64,000 nucleotides of DNA, taken from assembly GCF_002043005.1 (NCBI RefSeq), contig NZ_CP020330.1:1200501-1264500 (forward strand). Reading direction: 5' to 3'. The notes beneath the pieces were generated by a model. It had not been told where the DNA came from and did not search any database. It saw only the letters and a list, made by a program, of their open reading frames with translations. The translations under genes and the position numbers were made by a program. Shown here piece by piece: positions 1 to 8,631 of this stretch; position 1 is the stretch's first letter, and each line of letters starts with the position of its first letter. Origin of the DNA: Martelella mediterranea DSM 17316 (GTDB taxonomy: Bacteria; Pseudomonadota; Alphaproteobacteria; Rhizobiales; Rhizobiaceae).

Positions 1-1310
1 CGATCGGAAACCAGGACATAGGGGCGAAGGTCGACATGGCGCGGTGCGATGCCCTTCTTGACGAGGATCGGCACGGTCGACAGCGACAGCGTCGGCTGGG
101 CGATGTAGTTCCCCGGCCGGGCGCGCAGCTTGGCGGTGAAATCCTCAAGCTCCTTCCTGCTCGCCGTCGGGCCGACCAGCATGCCGTAGCCGCCCGAACC
201 ATGGACCTCCTTGACCACGAGGTCGGCGATGTTGTCGAGCACATAGGCGAGGCTTTCCGGCTCCGAACAGCGCCATGTCGGCACGTTTTCCAGAAGCGGT
301 TTCTGGCCGGTGTAGAATTCGACGATCTCCGGCATGTAGGAATAGATCGCCTTGTCATCGGCAATGCCGGTGCCCGGCGCGTTGGCGATGGTGATGTTGC
401 CGGCGCGATAGACGTCCATGATGCCGGGAATGCCGAGCGCGGAATCCGGGCGGAAGGTCAGCGGATCGAGGAAGTCGTCATCGACGCGGCGGTAGATCAC
501 GTCGATCGCCTGGTAGCCGCGCGTGGTGCGCATCTGCACCTTGCCGTCGATGACCCGCAGGTCGGATCCCTCGACCAGTTCCACGCCCATCATGTCGGCG
601 AGGAAGGAGTGTTCGTAATAGGCGGAATTGTAGATGCCGGGCGTCAGAACCGCCACGCGCGGGCGGGTGCCGGTAAAGCCGGGCGGCGCCAGCGTTGCAA
701 GGCTCTGGCGCAGAAGCTGTGGGTAGTCCTCCACCCGGCGCACCCGGTTCTTGTAGAACAGTTCGGGAAACATCTGCATCATGGTTTCCCGGTTCTCCAG
801 CATGTAGGAGACGCCGGATGGCGTGCGGGCGTTGTCCTCCAGCACGTAGAACTGGTCCTCGCCGGTGCGCACAATATCGGTGCCGACAATGTGGGTATAG
901 ACCCCGCCGGGGGGCTCGAAGCCGATCATCTGCGGCAGGAAGGCGTCATTCTCCTCGATCAGCCGGCGCGGCAGGCGACCGGCCTTGATGATCTCCTGCT
1001 TGTGGTAGATGTCCTTCAGGAAGGCGTTGAGCGCGATCACCCGCTGCTCGATTCCGGCGGCGAGCTTGCGCCATTCGCGCCCGGCGATGATGCGCGGCAC
1101 GATATCGAAGGGGATCAGCTTTTCCGAACTGTCGGCATGGCCGTAAACGGCAAAGGTGATGCCCGTCTTGCGGAAGATATTCTCGGCATCTCGGGATTTT
1201 GCGATCAATGATGCAGGATTTTGCTGGCTGTACCAGTCGTAATAATCCTGGTAGGGCGCGCGCGGCTGGTTGTCCGCGATCATCATTTCATCGAATGCCA
1301 AAGCGTTCAT
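1..1310 (-). CDS. Circularly permuted type 2 ATP-grasp protein (C-terminus off the left edge)
   Basis: The - strand is open from an ATG at 1310 to the window edge, giving 436 codons without a stop. The family usually has about 470 residues, so only a short C-terminal part is missing. The N-terminus reads MNALAFDEMMIADNQPR. Family landmarks are EDNARTPSGV near residue 155 and a glycine-rich HGSGGYGML segment near residue 370, part of the nucleotide-binding site. The family is a permuted ATP-grasp ligase thought to make a peptide or amide bond; in rhizobia it usually precedes an alpha-E domain gene and a transglutaminase-like gene, which would lie outside the window. The substrate is unknown. 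A G-run lies just before the start. Confidence 0.85.
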   Translation of the reverse strand, partial: MNALAFDEMMIADNQPRAPYQDYYDWYSQQNPASLIAKSRDAENIFRKTGITFAVYGHADSSEKLIPFDIVPRIIAGREWRKLAAGIEQRVIALNAFLKDIYHKQEIIKAGRLPRRLIEENDAFLPQMIGFEPPGGVYTHIVGTDIVRTGEDQFYVLEDNARTPSGVSYMLENRETMMQMFPELFYKNRVRRVEDYPQLLRQSLATLAPPGFTGTRPRVAVLTPGIYNSAYYEHSFLADMMGVELVEGSDLRVIDGKVQMRTTRGYQAIDVIYRRVDDDFLDPLTFRPDSALGIPGIMDVYRAGNITIANAPGTGIADDKAIYSYMPEIVEFYTGQKPLLENVPTWRCSEPESLAYVLDNIADLVVKEVHGSGGYGMLVGPTASRKELEDFTAKLRARPGNYIAQPTLSLSTVPILVKKGIAPRHVDLRPYVLVSD

Positions 1311-1490
1311 CCCCCGATTGTTATTCTTACATATCAATACAACATCGTCAGCAATGCAAGGACCATGCCTTGCCGCGCGACAACCATTTTTAAAGTGCTC
1401 CCTGACAGAAACGCGCCGAAAAACAGGCAGTTCCGCAATACTTCGCCGATTTAGTGTGCAACGCCCGCCCGCCATCGGCGCTTTCCGCGC

Positions 1491-1520
1491 AAAACAAAAC
1501 CCGCCGGCGATGCGGCGGGT
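1491..1520 (-). terminator. Rho-independent terminator of the RNA helicase gene
   Basis: A perfect 8-bp stem (ACCCGCCG at 1499-1506 pairing with CGGCGGGT at 1513-1520) has a 6-nt loop. Read on the - strand it is followed by TTTTGTTTT. It lies about 200 bp past the helicase stop, the only upstream gene on that strand. Confidence 0.75.
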
Positions 1521-1632
1521 CGGTAGAAGGAGGGTGCTTGCCTCTGTTTTCCATCTCCGAACACCTGTCAGGGATGTCTCCGGGCTTTACACCTGACCCG
1601 GGGGTCCAGGCAACGTTCTCCGTGTGGCCTGG

Positions 1633-1655
1633 ATGCTCGGATCAAGTCCGAGCAT
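1633..1655. repeat. Intergenic palindrome (9-bp arms)
   Basis: ATGCTCGGA and TCCGAGCAT flank a 5-nt spacer. Such small palindromes built on a 'GGATCAAGTCC' centre are frequent between genes of alphaproteobacteria. It may be a dispersed repeat or an RNA hairpin; no further copy of the same sequence was noticed in the window. Confidence 0.5.
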
Positions 1656-1717
1656 GACCCATGAGAGGGAAGGTTGCGATTATCGCCGACAGCGCGGCGA
1701 GTTTTGCAACGTCTTTC

Positions 1718-3076
1718 TCACGCGCTCTGGCGACGGTCGCCCTGGCGGTTGCGCGGGCGGCGGTTCTTGGCCGGGCGGTTGCGGTTGGCGCCCTCGCGGG
1801 GCGCGCCGTCACGAGGGCCACCATTGCGGGCTTCGCCCTGGCGCTGGCCGCCATTGGCGGAAGGACGGGCCCGGCGGGCGGGTTTTCCGTTTCCGGCGCC
1901 GCCGCGACCACGGCCATTGCCGCGCGCCGGGCGCTCGGCCATCGCATGGGGTTCGCCGCTCGCCACGGTGATCTCGATGCCGGTCAGCTTCTGGATATCG
2001 CGCAGCAGCGCCGATTCCTCGGGCGTGCAGAACGCGATCGCCTTGCCTTCCTTGCCGGCGCGCGCGGTGCGGCCGATACGGTGGACATAGGCGTCGGCCA
2101 CTTCCGGCAGATCGTAGTTGTAGACATGGGTGACGCCGGGCACATCGATGCCGCGGGCGGCGACGTCGGTTGCGACCAGAACGTTGATTTCACCGGTCTT
2201 GAACGCCTTGAGCGCGCGCTCACGCTGTCCCTGGCTCTTGTTGCCGTGGATCGAGGCGGTGGCGAAGCCGCGGCTGTCGAGATGCTTCATCAGCTTCTCG
2301 GCGCCGTGCTTGGTGCGCAGGAACACGATCGCGCGGCCATCCGGATTGTTGGTGAGTTCCTGGCGGAGAAGCTCGACCTTGTCGTTCTTGCCGGCGACGA
2401 AGTGCACGGCCTGCTCGACACGGTCGGCGGTCTTGCCGGGAGGCGTCACTTCAACGCGTTCCGGATTGGTCAGGAAGCGCTTAGAAAGCTCGGCAATCGA
2501 TTTCGGCATGGTGGCCGAAAACAGCATGGTCTGGCGCTCGTCCGGCACCAGCGACGAAATCTTCTTCAGGTCGTGGATGAAGCCGAGGTCGAGCATCTGG
2601 TCGGCCTCGTCCAGCACCAGGTAGCGCACGGCGGAAAGGTTGAGCGCCCTGCGGTCGAGTAGGTCGAGCAGCCGGCCGGGGGTGGCCACAAGAATGTCGG
2701 TGCCGCCTGCAAGCTGCTGCTGCTGGCGGTTGATCGATGCGCCGCCGACCACGATGTTGACCTTGAGCGGCGTCTTGCGGGCGAAGATGCGCAGGTTTTC
2801 CGCGATCTGGTTCACCAGTTCGCGCGTCGGGGCGAGGATCAGCGTCTTGACGGTCTTCGACGCGGGCTTGCCGCCGTTGGCGAGCAGCATGTCGATGATC
2901 GGCAGGCCGAAAGCGGCCGTCTTGCCGGTGCCTGTCTGGGCAAGGCCCATCACGTCGCGGCCTTCGAGCACCAGCGGTATCGCCTTCGCCTGGATCGGCG
3001 TCGGGGTTTCATAACCCTCCGCGGCAACACGGGCGACGAGCTGGGCGGAAAGTCCAAGTGTATTAAATTCAGTCAA
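1718..3076 (-). CDS. rhlE: DEAD-box ATP-dependent RNA helicase, RhlE type
   Basis: Unwinds RNA duplexes using ATP; RhlE-type enzymes assist ribosome maturation, RNA decay and cold adaptation. All superfamily 2 motifs are present in order: Q motif YETPTPIQ, motif I AQTGTGKT (about residue 46), PTREL, TPGR, motif II DEAD (about 156), SAT, ATDVAARGID and HRIGRTARAG. The last 80 residues are a disordered Arg/Gly/Asn-rich tail, typical for RNA binding and for this family. No ATG is available near the N-terminus. I chose the TTG at 3076, giving MTEFNTLGLS, because it fits the usual start of the family and has AAAGG upstream; a second TTG lies at 3094. The gene is monocistronic, with its own terminator near 1500. 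Confidence 0.9.
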   Translation of the reverse strand: MTEFNTLGLSAQLVARVAAEGYETPTPIQAKAIPLVLEGRDVMGLAQTGTGKTAAFGLPIIDMLLANGGKPASKTVKTLILAPTRELVNQIAENLRIFARKTPLKVNIVVGGASINRQQQQLAGGTDILVATPGRLLDLLDRRALNLSAVRYLVLDEADQMLDLGFIHDLKKISSLVPDERQTMLFSATMPKSIAELSKRFLTNPERVEVTPPGKTADRVEQAVHFVAGKNDKVELLRQELTNNPDGRAIVFLRTKHGAEKLMKHLDSRGFATASIHGNKSQGQRERALKAFKTGEINVLVATDVAARGIDVPGVTHVYNYDLPEVADAYVHRIGRTARAGKEGKAIAFCTPEESALLRDIQKLTGIEITVASGEPHAMAERPARGNGRGRGGAGNGKPARRARPSANGGQRQGEARNGGPRDGAPREGANRNRPAKNRRPRNRQGDRRQSA

Positions 3077-3364
3077 TTCAAAAGCGCCTTTCAAGGCATG
3101 CCGAAAGCCCTCCGCGCATTGCGACCAAACGCAAATGCCGGTGGTTTCGGTTTCAAGCGCCCCGCGTGAAGTGGGAACTTATCGGTGGAAAATGCCTTCC
3201 GCGCGCCGGCTGGAAGTGCCGGACTTTTCTCATGCGCTTGACCCGGACTTGACGCGACCGTCTCGGTCATCTGCGCCAGGCATGCTCACGCGGCATGCGA
3301 ACAGGTGGAAAGCTGAGCACTACATGATGCCCGGGCCGGCAAAAGTCAAGCATGATCCTTGGCA

Positions 3365-4051
3365 TTACCGCCCGGCCGGGCGAGAACCCGCCAGCATTTC
3401 GCGCTTTCCGGCAAAGCCGGGGCGGCGTTCGACGGTGAAGCCGGCCGCCTGAAGGTTGCGGCGCACGAAGCCGGCGGCGGCATAGGTGCCGAACGTGCCG
3501 CCGGGCGCGGTATGGTCGAAGACGGCGCGCATCAGGTCTTGCGACCACATATCGGGGTTGCGGGAAGGGGCGAAGCCGTCGAGATACCAGGCGTCGTACC
3601 GGTCGGGCAGGGCGGTCAACGCCTTCAGGGCGTCGGCGCAGATGACGGTGAGGCGGGTCTGCGGGTCGGCGTCGATGGTGATGACGCCTTCGGCGCGCTC
3701 CGGCCAATGGGCGGTCAGGGCTGCGCGCTCCGCCGCGATCTCCGGCCAGTGTGACAGGATGCGGTCGATATCGGCCTTTCCCAGCGGAAACAGCTCGAAC
3801 GCGGTGAAGGAAAGATGCCCGTCCGGCGGCCGGAGCGTCTTCCAGCGCCGGAAGGTCTCGCAGAAATTCAGCCCCGTGCCGAAGCCGAGCTCGCCGATCC
3901 TGAAAGGCCCGCCCGCCTGCCAGCGTTCGCCGAGCCGGTTGGCGTCGATGAACACATGGCCGCATTCGGCCCGCCCGTCCGCCTTGGAGAAATAGTGGTC
4001 CTGAAACGCCTCCGAAAAGGGCCGGTCGCCGTCATCCCATGTTATCGCCAT
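3365..4051 (-). CDS. mnmD: tRNA 5-(aminomethyl)-2-thiouridine methyltransferase MnmD
   Basis: SAM-dependent methyltransferase expected to convert nm5s2U to mnm5s2U at wobble position 34 of tRNAs, equal to the N-terminal half of E. coli MnmC (COG4121). The 228-residue protein has the family start ITWDDGDRPFSEAFQDHYFS, the SAM-binding GELGFGTGLNF near residue 53, and the conserved DAWYLDGFAPSRNPDMWS near residue 155. The divergent neighbour, 46 bp away, is an FAD oxidoreductase like the other half of MnmC, which supports this role. The start is the ATG at 4051, with AGG upstream. About 270 bp between this gene and the helicase start hold nothing recognisable. Confidence 0.88.
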   Translation of the reverse strand: MAITWDDGDRPFSEAFQDHYFSKADGRAECGHVFIDANRLGERWQAGGPFRIGELGFGTGLNFCETFRRWKTLRPPDGHLSFTAFELFPLGKADIDRILSHWPEIAAERAALTAHWPERAEGVITIDADPQTRLTVICADALKALTALPDRYDAWYLDGFAPSRNPDMWSQDLMRAVFDHTAPGGTFGTYAAAGFVRRNLQAAGFTVERRPGFAGKREMLAGSRPAGR

Positions 4052-4097
4052 CTATGAGCCTGTTGCATCCGTTCGCCGTTTGTGGTCCATCGCCGGA

Positions 4098-5270
4098 ATG
4101 AATGACGCGCCAGCCCCCTCAGGTCAAATGCCATCCGCCGACCTCGCCATCATCGGCGGCGGCATCATGGGGCTGTGGGCGGCCTATCACGCCGAAAAGG
4201 CCGGCATCGATACGCTGCTGATCGACAGCGGCGGACCGGCTGCGAGCAATGGCCTGCTTGGCGCGCTGATGGCCTATATGCCGGATCAGTGGGACGAGAA
4301 GAAGCAGTTCCAGTTCGAGGCGCTTGCGGCACTCGAGGGCCATATCCGCGCGCTGGAGGCCGAGACCGGGGTTTCGACCGGCTATCGCCGGGCCGGCCGG
4401 GTGATGCCGCTTTATGCCGAACGCCAGGTCGAGACCGCGCTCTCACGCGCCGAGGCAGCCGCCGTGAACTGGCGCGACGGCACGCGACGCTTCGCGTGGT
4501 CCGTGGTGGATCGTCCGCCGCTCGATCGCTGGCCGGCCGTCGATGCCGCGGCGCTTGCCTATGTCCACGAAAATTTTGCCGCCCATGCTTTTCCGCGCGG
4601 CGTGGTCGCGGCGCTTCGGGCCTTTCTTGAAAACGCCCGGCATGTGCGCCGCCTGACGGCGACGGTGACGGAAATCGACGCGGCGGCGAACAATCTCCAT
4701 CTGGCCGATGGCGGACGGGTCGGCTTCGGGCGCATCATCGTTTCGGCAGGCATCGGCGCCTTTCCGCTGCTTCAGCCGTTCTTCGCGCCGGCCGGCAAAC
4801 CGCTCGGCCGCCCGGTCAAGGGACAGGCGGCACTCTTTGCCGCAGACTGCGACCCCGCGTGGCCGATCGTCTTCGATGACGGGCTTTACGTGATCGCCCA
4901 TGAAGGCGGTCGTGTCGCCGTCGGCTCGACCACGGAGGATGCGTTCGAGGATGCGGCGACGACCGACCATCGCCTCGACGCCCTGATCGCGGCCGCGCGC
5001 AAGGCCGTGCCGCTGCTGCGGGACGCGCCGGTGGTCGAACGCTGGGCGGGCCTGCGTCCACGCGGCATCCACCGCGAACCGATGATCGGCGCGATCGATG
5101 CCGCGCCGCGCGTGATTGCGCTCGGCGGCGGCTTCAAGACCAGCTTCGGCATCGCCCATCGCCTGGCGGATCACGCGGTGCGGCTTGCCACAGGCCAGCC
5201 GGTTGCGCCGCTGCCCGATATCTACGATCTTTCAATTTACCGCCGACGTGCCCACGGCGAAAAGCGATAG
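4098..5270 (+). CDS. FAD-dependent oxidoreductase, MnmC C-terminal-like (DAO family)
   Basis: A 390-residue flavoprotein of the D-amino-acid oxidase superfamily. The dinucleotide-binding motif AIIGGGIMGLWAAYHAEKAG is at about residues 16-35, and the C-terminal FAD motif is LGGGFKTSFGIAHRLAD. In E. coli the MnmC C-terminal half oxidatively removes the carboxymethyl group from cmnm5s2U; the divergent mnmD here makes that the best guess. A glycine or D-amino-acid oxidase role is not excluded. The frame is open upstream to a TTG at 4080, but the ATG at 4098 fits better; another ATG at 4131 sits just before the FAD motif. The stop codon is the first three bases of a palindrome that probably also ends transcription. 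Confidence 0.72.
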   Translation: MNDAPAPSGQMPSADLAIIGGGIMGLWAAYHAEKAGIDTLLIDSGGPAASNGLLGALMAYMPDQWDEKKQFQFEALAALEGHIRALEAETGVSTGYRRAGRVMPLYAERQVETALSRAEAAAVNWRDGTRRFAWSVVDRPPLDRWPAVDAAALAYVHENFAAHAFPRGVVAALRAFLENARHVRRLTATVTEIDAAANNLHLADGGRVGFGRIIVSAGIGAFPLLQPFFAPAGKPLGRPVKGQAALFAADCDPAWPIVFDDGLYVIAHEGGRVAVGSTTEDAFEDAATTDHRLDALIAAARKAVPLLRDAPVVERWAGLRPRGIHREPMIGAIDAAPRVIALGGGFKTSFGIAHRLADHAVRLATGQPVAPLPDIYDLSIYRRRAHGEKR

Positions 5271-5308
5271 AGCCATTCCGCTTTTCTCTGAAATGCAAAA
5301 TGGCTCTA
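5268..5308. repeat. Palindrome resembling half of a RIME element
   Basis: TAGAGCCATT (5268-5277) and AATGGCTCTA (5299-5308) are perfect 10-bp inverted arms with a 21-nt interior. They match the outer arms of the second palindrome of the fuller element at 36859-36962. It lies between two convergent genes, starts inside the stop codon of the first, and may act as a bidirectional terminator. Confidence 0.65.
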
Positions 5309-5369
5309 TCTGTTTGTCTTCGGCCGTGCCCGGATGGAAAGCGATTATCGCCTTCGCCGGGCTCAGCGA

Positions 5370-6395
5370 TCACTGGTAGTCGATGACGATGCGGCCTTCG
5401 ATTTCGCCGTGATGCATCTTGGCGAAGATCTCGTTGATGTTCTCGAGCTTGTCGGTCTTGATCGTCGCCTTGACCTTTCCCGCGCCGGCGAAGTCCAGCG
5501 CCTCCTGCAGGTCAAGCCGGGTTCCGACGATCGATCCGCGAACCGTGATACCGTTCAGCACGGTGTCGAAGATGGGAAGCGGGAAATCGCCGGGCGGCAG
5601 GCCATTGAGCGATACGGTTCCGCCGCGCTGGACCATGCCCTGCGCCTGTTCGAAGGCCTTGGGCGAAACGGCGGTGACCAGAACTCCTTCCGCGCCGCCG
5701 ATTTCCTTTTTCACGAAGGCCACCGGATCGGCATTGCGGGCATTGACCGCCAGACTTGCGCCAAGTCGTTTCGCCAGGTCGAGTTTCGCGTCGTCGATAT
5801 CCACGGCAAGCACATTCAGGCCCATTGCCTTTGCATATTGCACGGCCAGATGTCCAAGCCCGCCAATGCCCGAAATCACGACCCAGTCGCCGGGTTTGGT
5901 GTCCGTCACTTTCAGGCCCTTGTAGACCGTAACGCCTGCGCAAAGGATCGGCGCAATCTCGGTGAAGCTGACATTGTCAGGCAGGTGCCCGACATAGTTC
6001 GGATCAGCCAGAACATATTCCGCAAAACTGCCATTGACCGAATAGCCGGTGTTTTGCTGCGCTTCGCACAGCGTCTCCCACCCGCCGAGGCAATGCTTGC
6101 AGCAGCCGCAGGCGGTGTAGAGCCACGGAACCCCGACGCGGTCGCCTTCCTTGACATGGCTGACGCCGGCGCCCACGGCGACGACGTGTCCCACGCCCTC
6201 ATGGCCCGGAATGAAAGGCGGCTCGGGTTTGATCGGCCAGTCACCTTCCGCCGCATGCAGGTCGGTGTGGCAGACGCCGCTTGCAGCCATCTTGACGAGA
6301 ATCTGGCCCGGCCCGACCGAGGGGACTGCGACCTCTTCCATTACCAGAGGCTTGCCGAATTGCCGGACAACGGCGGCTTTCATGGTCTTTTCCAT
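5370..6395 (-). CDS. adhP: Zinc-dependent alcohol dehydrogenase, AdhP type
   Basis: Medium-chain dehydrogenase that interconverts primary alcohols and aldehydes with NAD. Of 341 residues, the catalytic zinc site shows as [15 protein letters not shown] and PGHEGVGH. The structural zinc site is [15 protein letters not shown] near residue 95. The Rossmann motif is [17 protein letters not shown] near residue 172. The family length (about 340) fits a start at the ATG at 6395, preceded by AGGA; the ATG at 6383 is an alternative. The gene is alone and convergent with the FAD oxidoreductase. Confidence 0.9.
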   Translation of the reverse strand: MEKTMKAAVVRQFGKPLVMEEVAVPSVGPGQILVKMAASGVCHTDLHAAEGDWPIKPEPPFIPGHEGVGHVVAVGAGVSHVKEGDRVGVPWLYTACGCCKHCLGGWETLCEAQQNTGYSVNGSFAEYVLADPNYVGHLPDNVSFTEIAPILCAGVTVYKGLKVTDTKPGDWVVISGIGGLGHLAVQYAKAMGLNVLAVDIDDAKLDLAKRLGASLAVNARNADPVAFVKKEIGGAEGVLVTAVSPKAFEQAQGMVQRGGTVSLNGLPPGDFPLPIFDTVLNGITVRGSIVGTRLDLQEALDFAGAGKVKATIKTDKLENINEIFAKMHHGEIEGRIVIDYQ

Positions 6396-6875
6396 CGGAA
6401 AATCCTGTCTTGAGAAAATGCGGAAAGGCACTTCCGCAAAGGGGGGTGGCCGGGTGAGGCGGCCTTCGGGTCGACCGATCAATCAGCACGGGGCTGACGG
6501 ACCGATCGTTTTCGAGGCGCTGACCAACGCCTGTTCGAACTTGCTTCAAGGCGCACCGGAGGTGGCGGTGTTCGTTCTCGGATTGGGAATATTTGCAACC
6601 GAAGTGCACGACGCTTCCTTTCCCGGTTGGCATGCGCCTGTCATTTCAACCGATGCCGGCAAAGTTGCGCCACAGATCGTCTGCGCGGTCCGGGATGGCC
6701 GACATCTTGATGTGATGCAGATGCATTGCGCATAAACAGAATAGACCGCGCTGCCGGATTGACCATGGTGTAGATTGCCGCACCTGGCAGCGCCGCAAAC
6801 GGTAAGCCCGTCGTATCACTGTCATTGGAATCGGCTATCTCAGAGGCGAGAAACCGCTTCCTCATGTGACCCGCG
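6396..6875. other. Intergenic region upstream of adhP
   Basis: This 480-bp gap separates the divergent adhP and DUF1045 genes. A 74-codon frame on the - strand (6641-6865) shows no family signature and is not annotated. The region probably holds the promoters of both flanking genes. I see no clear sigma-70 pair, operator or structured RNA. Confidence 0.5.
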
Positions 6876-7592
6876 ATGCCCGCCGAACGCTATGCCATAT
6901 GCTTTACGCCGTCGCCGCATGACGGGCTCGCCATCGTGGGCGCGAACTGGATCGGGCGGAGCGCGTTTTCCGGCGAGGTAGTCGAGCCGCCGATGATCGC
7001 CGGCCTGCCGCTTGCCGAGATCGCCTATCACACGGCTCTGCCGCGCCGCTACGGCTTTCAGGGCATGCTGAAATCGCCGTTTCATCTGACCGAAGGCATG
7101 AACGAATCCATGCTGCTGAAGGCGATGATGCGCTTTGCCATGCGCTTTCAGCCCTTCACCTTGCCGCCGCTCACGGTCGTTCATCGCCGCGATATCCTGG
7201 CGCTCGCGCCGATGACGGCGGTTCCCGCACTCGATACGCTTGCCGCCAGCATCGTCACCGAGTTCGACGCCTTCCGCGCGCCGCTTTCCGAGGTCGAGAT
7301 CGAGCGGCGGGCCTCGGCCGGGCTGACGCCGGCGCAGTTTGCCAATCTGCATCGCTGGGGCGAGCCGGATGTGCTTGCCGCCTTCTCCTTCCACATGCCG
7401 CTGACCGGCCCTCTTTCCCCAAGCGAAATGGCGCGGATGGAGCGCTCGGTCGCGGCGTTTTTCGGGCCGATCCTGCTGGAGCCGGTCGAGGTCGATCATA
7501 TCGCGCTGTTCATCGAAGAGGAGCCCGGCGCGCCGTTCTGCGTCCATTCTCTGCATCCGATGGGTGCGCTGCGGGCACGGCAATCGGCCTAG
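6876..7592 (+). CDS. DUF1045 protein (2H phosphoesterase-like, phosphonate-associated)
   Basis: A 238-residue protein of the DUF1045 / 'phosphonate operon protein' family. It shows the two H-x-T-like elements of 2H phosphoesterases: FHLTEG near residue 66 and FHMPLTG near residue 170. Homologues usually sit beside phnN and phnM in C-P lyase clusters and are thought to act on cyclic phosphoribosyl intermediates. Here no phn gene is nearby, so the role is open. The ATG at 6876 directly precedes the conserved PAERYAICFTPSPHDGL start. Confidence is high for the family and low for the reaction. Confidence 0.75.
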   Translation: MPAERYAICFTPSPHDGLAIVGANWIGRSAFSGEVVEPPMIAGLPLAEIAYHTALPRRYGFQGMLKSPFHLTEGMNESMLLKAMMRFAMRFQPFTLPPLTVVHRRDILALAPMTAVPALDTLAASIVTEFDAFRAPLSEVEIERRASAGLTPAQFANLHRWGEPDVLAAFSFHMPLTGPLSPSEMARMERSVAAFFGPILLEPVEVDHIALFIEEEPGAPFCVHSLHPMGALRARQSA

Positions 7593-7721
7593 AGAGGCTC
7601 GCCGCCGGCTCCGTGCCAGAACAATTCTTGTGCACACGCCGTTTCGAGGTTTCCCGCTATCGCGGCCATATGCTTCACTGTCGGAAACGGCCTGTTTTCA
7701 CGGGCTGCGGGAGGGGTTGCG

Positions 7722-8513
7722 TTGCCTCAGACTTATGCGCCGGAACGGGAGTTCGATCGCGGCAAGATCGCGCGGCTTGGCGACATCGATATCTACCATG
7801 AGGAACACGGCGCCGGTGCGCCGCTTGTGCTTCTGCATGGGTTCGGCGGGTCGGTGCGGAACTGGTATCCCTTCATAGAGGCGCTTTCGAAGCGCCATCG
7901 GCTCATTCTCGTCGATCTGCGCGGCCATGGGCATTCCACCAATCCGGTCGCCGCCTTCACGCATCGCGACGCGGCAGGCGATGTTTTCCGGCTGCTCGAC
8001 ACGCTGAATGTCGACCGCTTTTCAGCCATGGGGATGAGCACCGGCGGGATGACCTTGCTGCACATGGCGACCAGCCAGCCCGGACGGATCGCATCGATGG
8101 TCCTGGTGAGCGCGACCACGCATTTCCCCGAACAGGCGAGAACCATCATGCGTCGCGCCTCGTTTGCCACCATGCCCGCGCCGGTGCAGGCGATGTATCG
8201 GGAATGTGCAACGCGTGGAGATCGACAGATCGAAACACTCATCGGCCAGTTCAACGCCCTCGGCGACGATCGTGACGACATGAATTTCACCGCCGGAGAG
8301 CTTGCCGCGATCTCGGCGCGAACGCTTGTCGTCCACGGCGATCGCGATCGCTTCTTTCCCGTCGAGATCGCGGTGGATCTCTATCGCGGCATTCCTGATG
8401 CTGCCCTGTGGGTGATCCCCGGCGGCGAGCATGTTCCCGTGCATGATGCGAACGTTCACTTTGCCGATACGGCGCTGCGATTCTTCGAGACCGGGAATCA
8501 CGCACGGGCCTGA
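7722..8513 (+). CDS. Alpha/beta-fold hydrolase
   Basis: A 263-residue alpha/beta hydrolase of the haloperoxidase/esterase type. The oxyanion motif LLHGFGGSVRNW is near residue 38. The nucleophile elbow is GMSTGG (Ser near residue 106), the acid is in VVHGDRDRFFP and the catalytic His is in GGEHVPVHDA. The substrate cannot be told. The start is unusual: no ATG fits, and a TTG at 7722 follows GGGAGGGG by a few bases. The gene lies 118 bp upstream of the purine operon on the same strand but is probably separate. Confidence 0.78.
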   Translation: MPQTYAPEREFDRGKIARLGDIDIYHEEHGAGAPLVLLHGFGGSVRNWYPFIEALSKRHRLILVDLRGHGHSTNPVAAFTHRDAAGDVFRLLDTLNVDRFSAMGMSTGGMTLLHMATSQPGRIASMVLVSATTHFPEQARTIMRRASFATMPAPVQAMYRECATRGDRQIETLIGQFNALGDDRDDMNFTAGELAAISARTLVVHGDRDRFFPVEIAVDLYRGIPDAALWVIPGGEHVPVHDANVHFADTALRFFETGNHARA

Positions 8514-8548
8514 CTGGCGGCACCGGCTCTGCTCCGGCGCTTTTCCCC

Positions 8549-8578
8549 TTGATTCCTGCCGGCCTTTTCGCCTTATCT
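8549..8578 (+). promoter_or_regulatory. Possible promoter of the puuE operon
   Basis: TTGATT (8549-8554) and TTATCT (8573-8578) are separated by 18 bp and end about 54 bp before the puuE start. They lie in the only gap upstream of the five-gene allantoin operon. This is a motif match only. Confidence 0.3.
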
Positions 8579-8631
8579 CTTCCGGCGATGCCAATGGTCG
8601 TCTACCGTCGGCAAGGAATGGAATTGAGGGC

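Larger units (their letters stand above)
1311..1717. other. Intergenic region with a terminator and a palindrome
   Basis: This 407-bp gap between the ATP-grasp start and the end of the RNA helicase gene has no convincing coding frame. It holds a rho-independent terminator for the helicase (1491-1520) and a short palindrome (1633-1655), each listed separately. The part next to 1310-1450 is relatively AT-rich and probably carries the promoter of the leftward ATP-grasp gene, but no clear -35/-10 pair could be fixed. Confidence 0.6.

Noticed and set aside
6641..6865. A 74-codon frame on the - strand in the adhP upstream region
   Set aside because: There is no family pattern, no clear ribosome site, and nothing in the context supports a gene. 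A degraded gene cannot be excluded.
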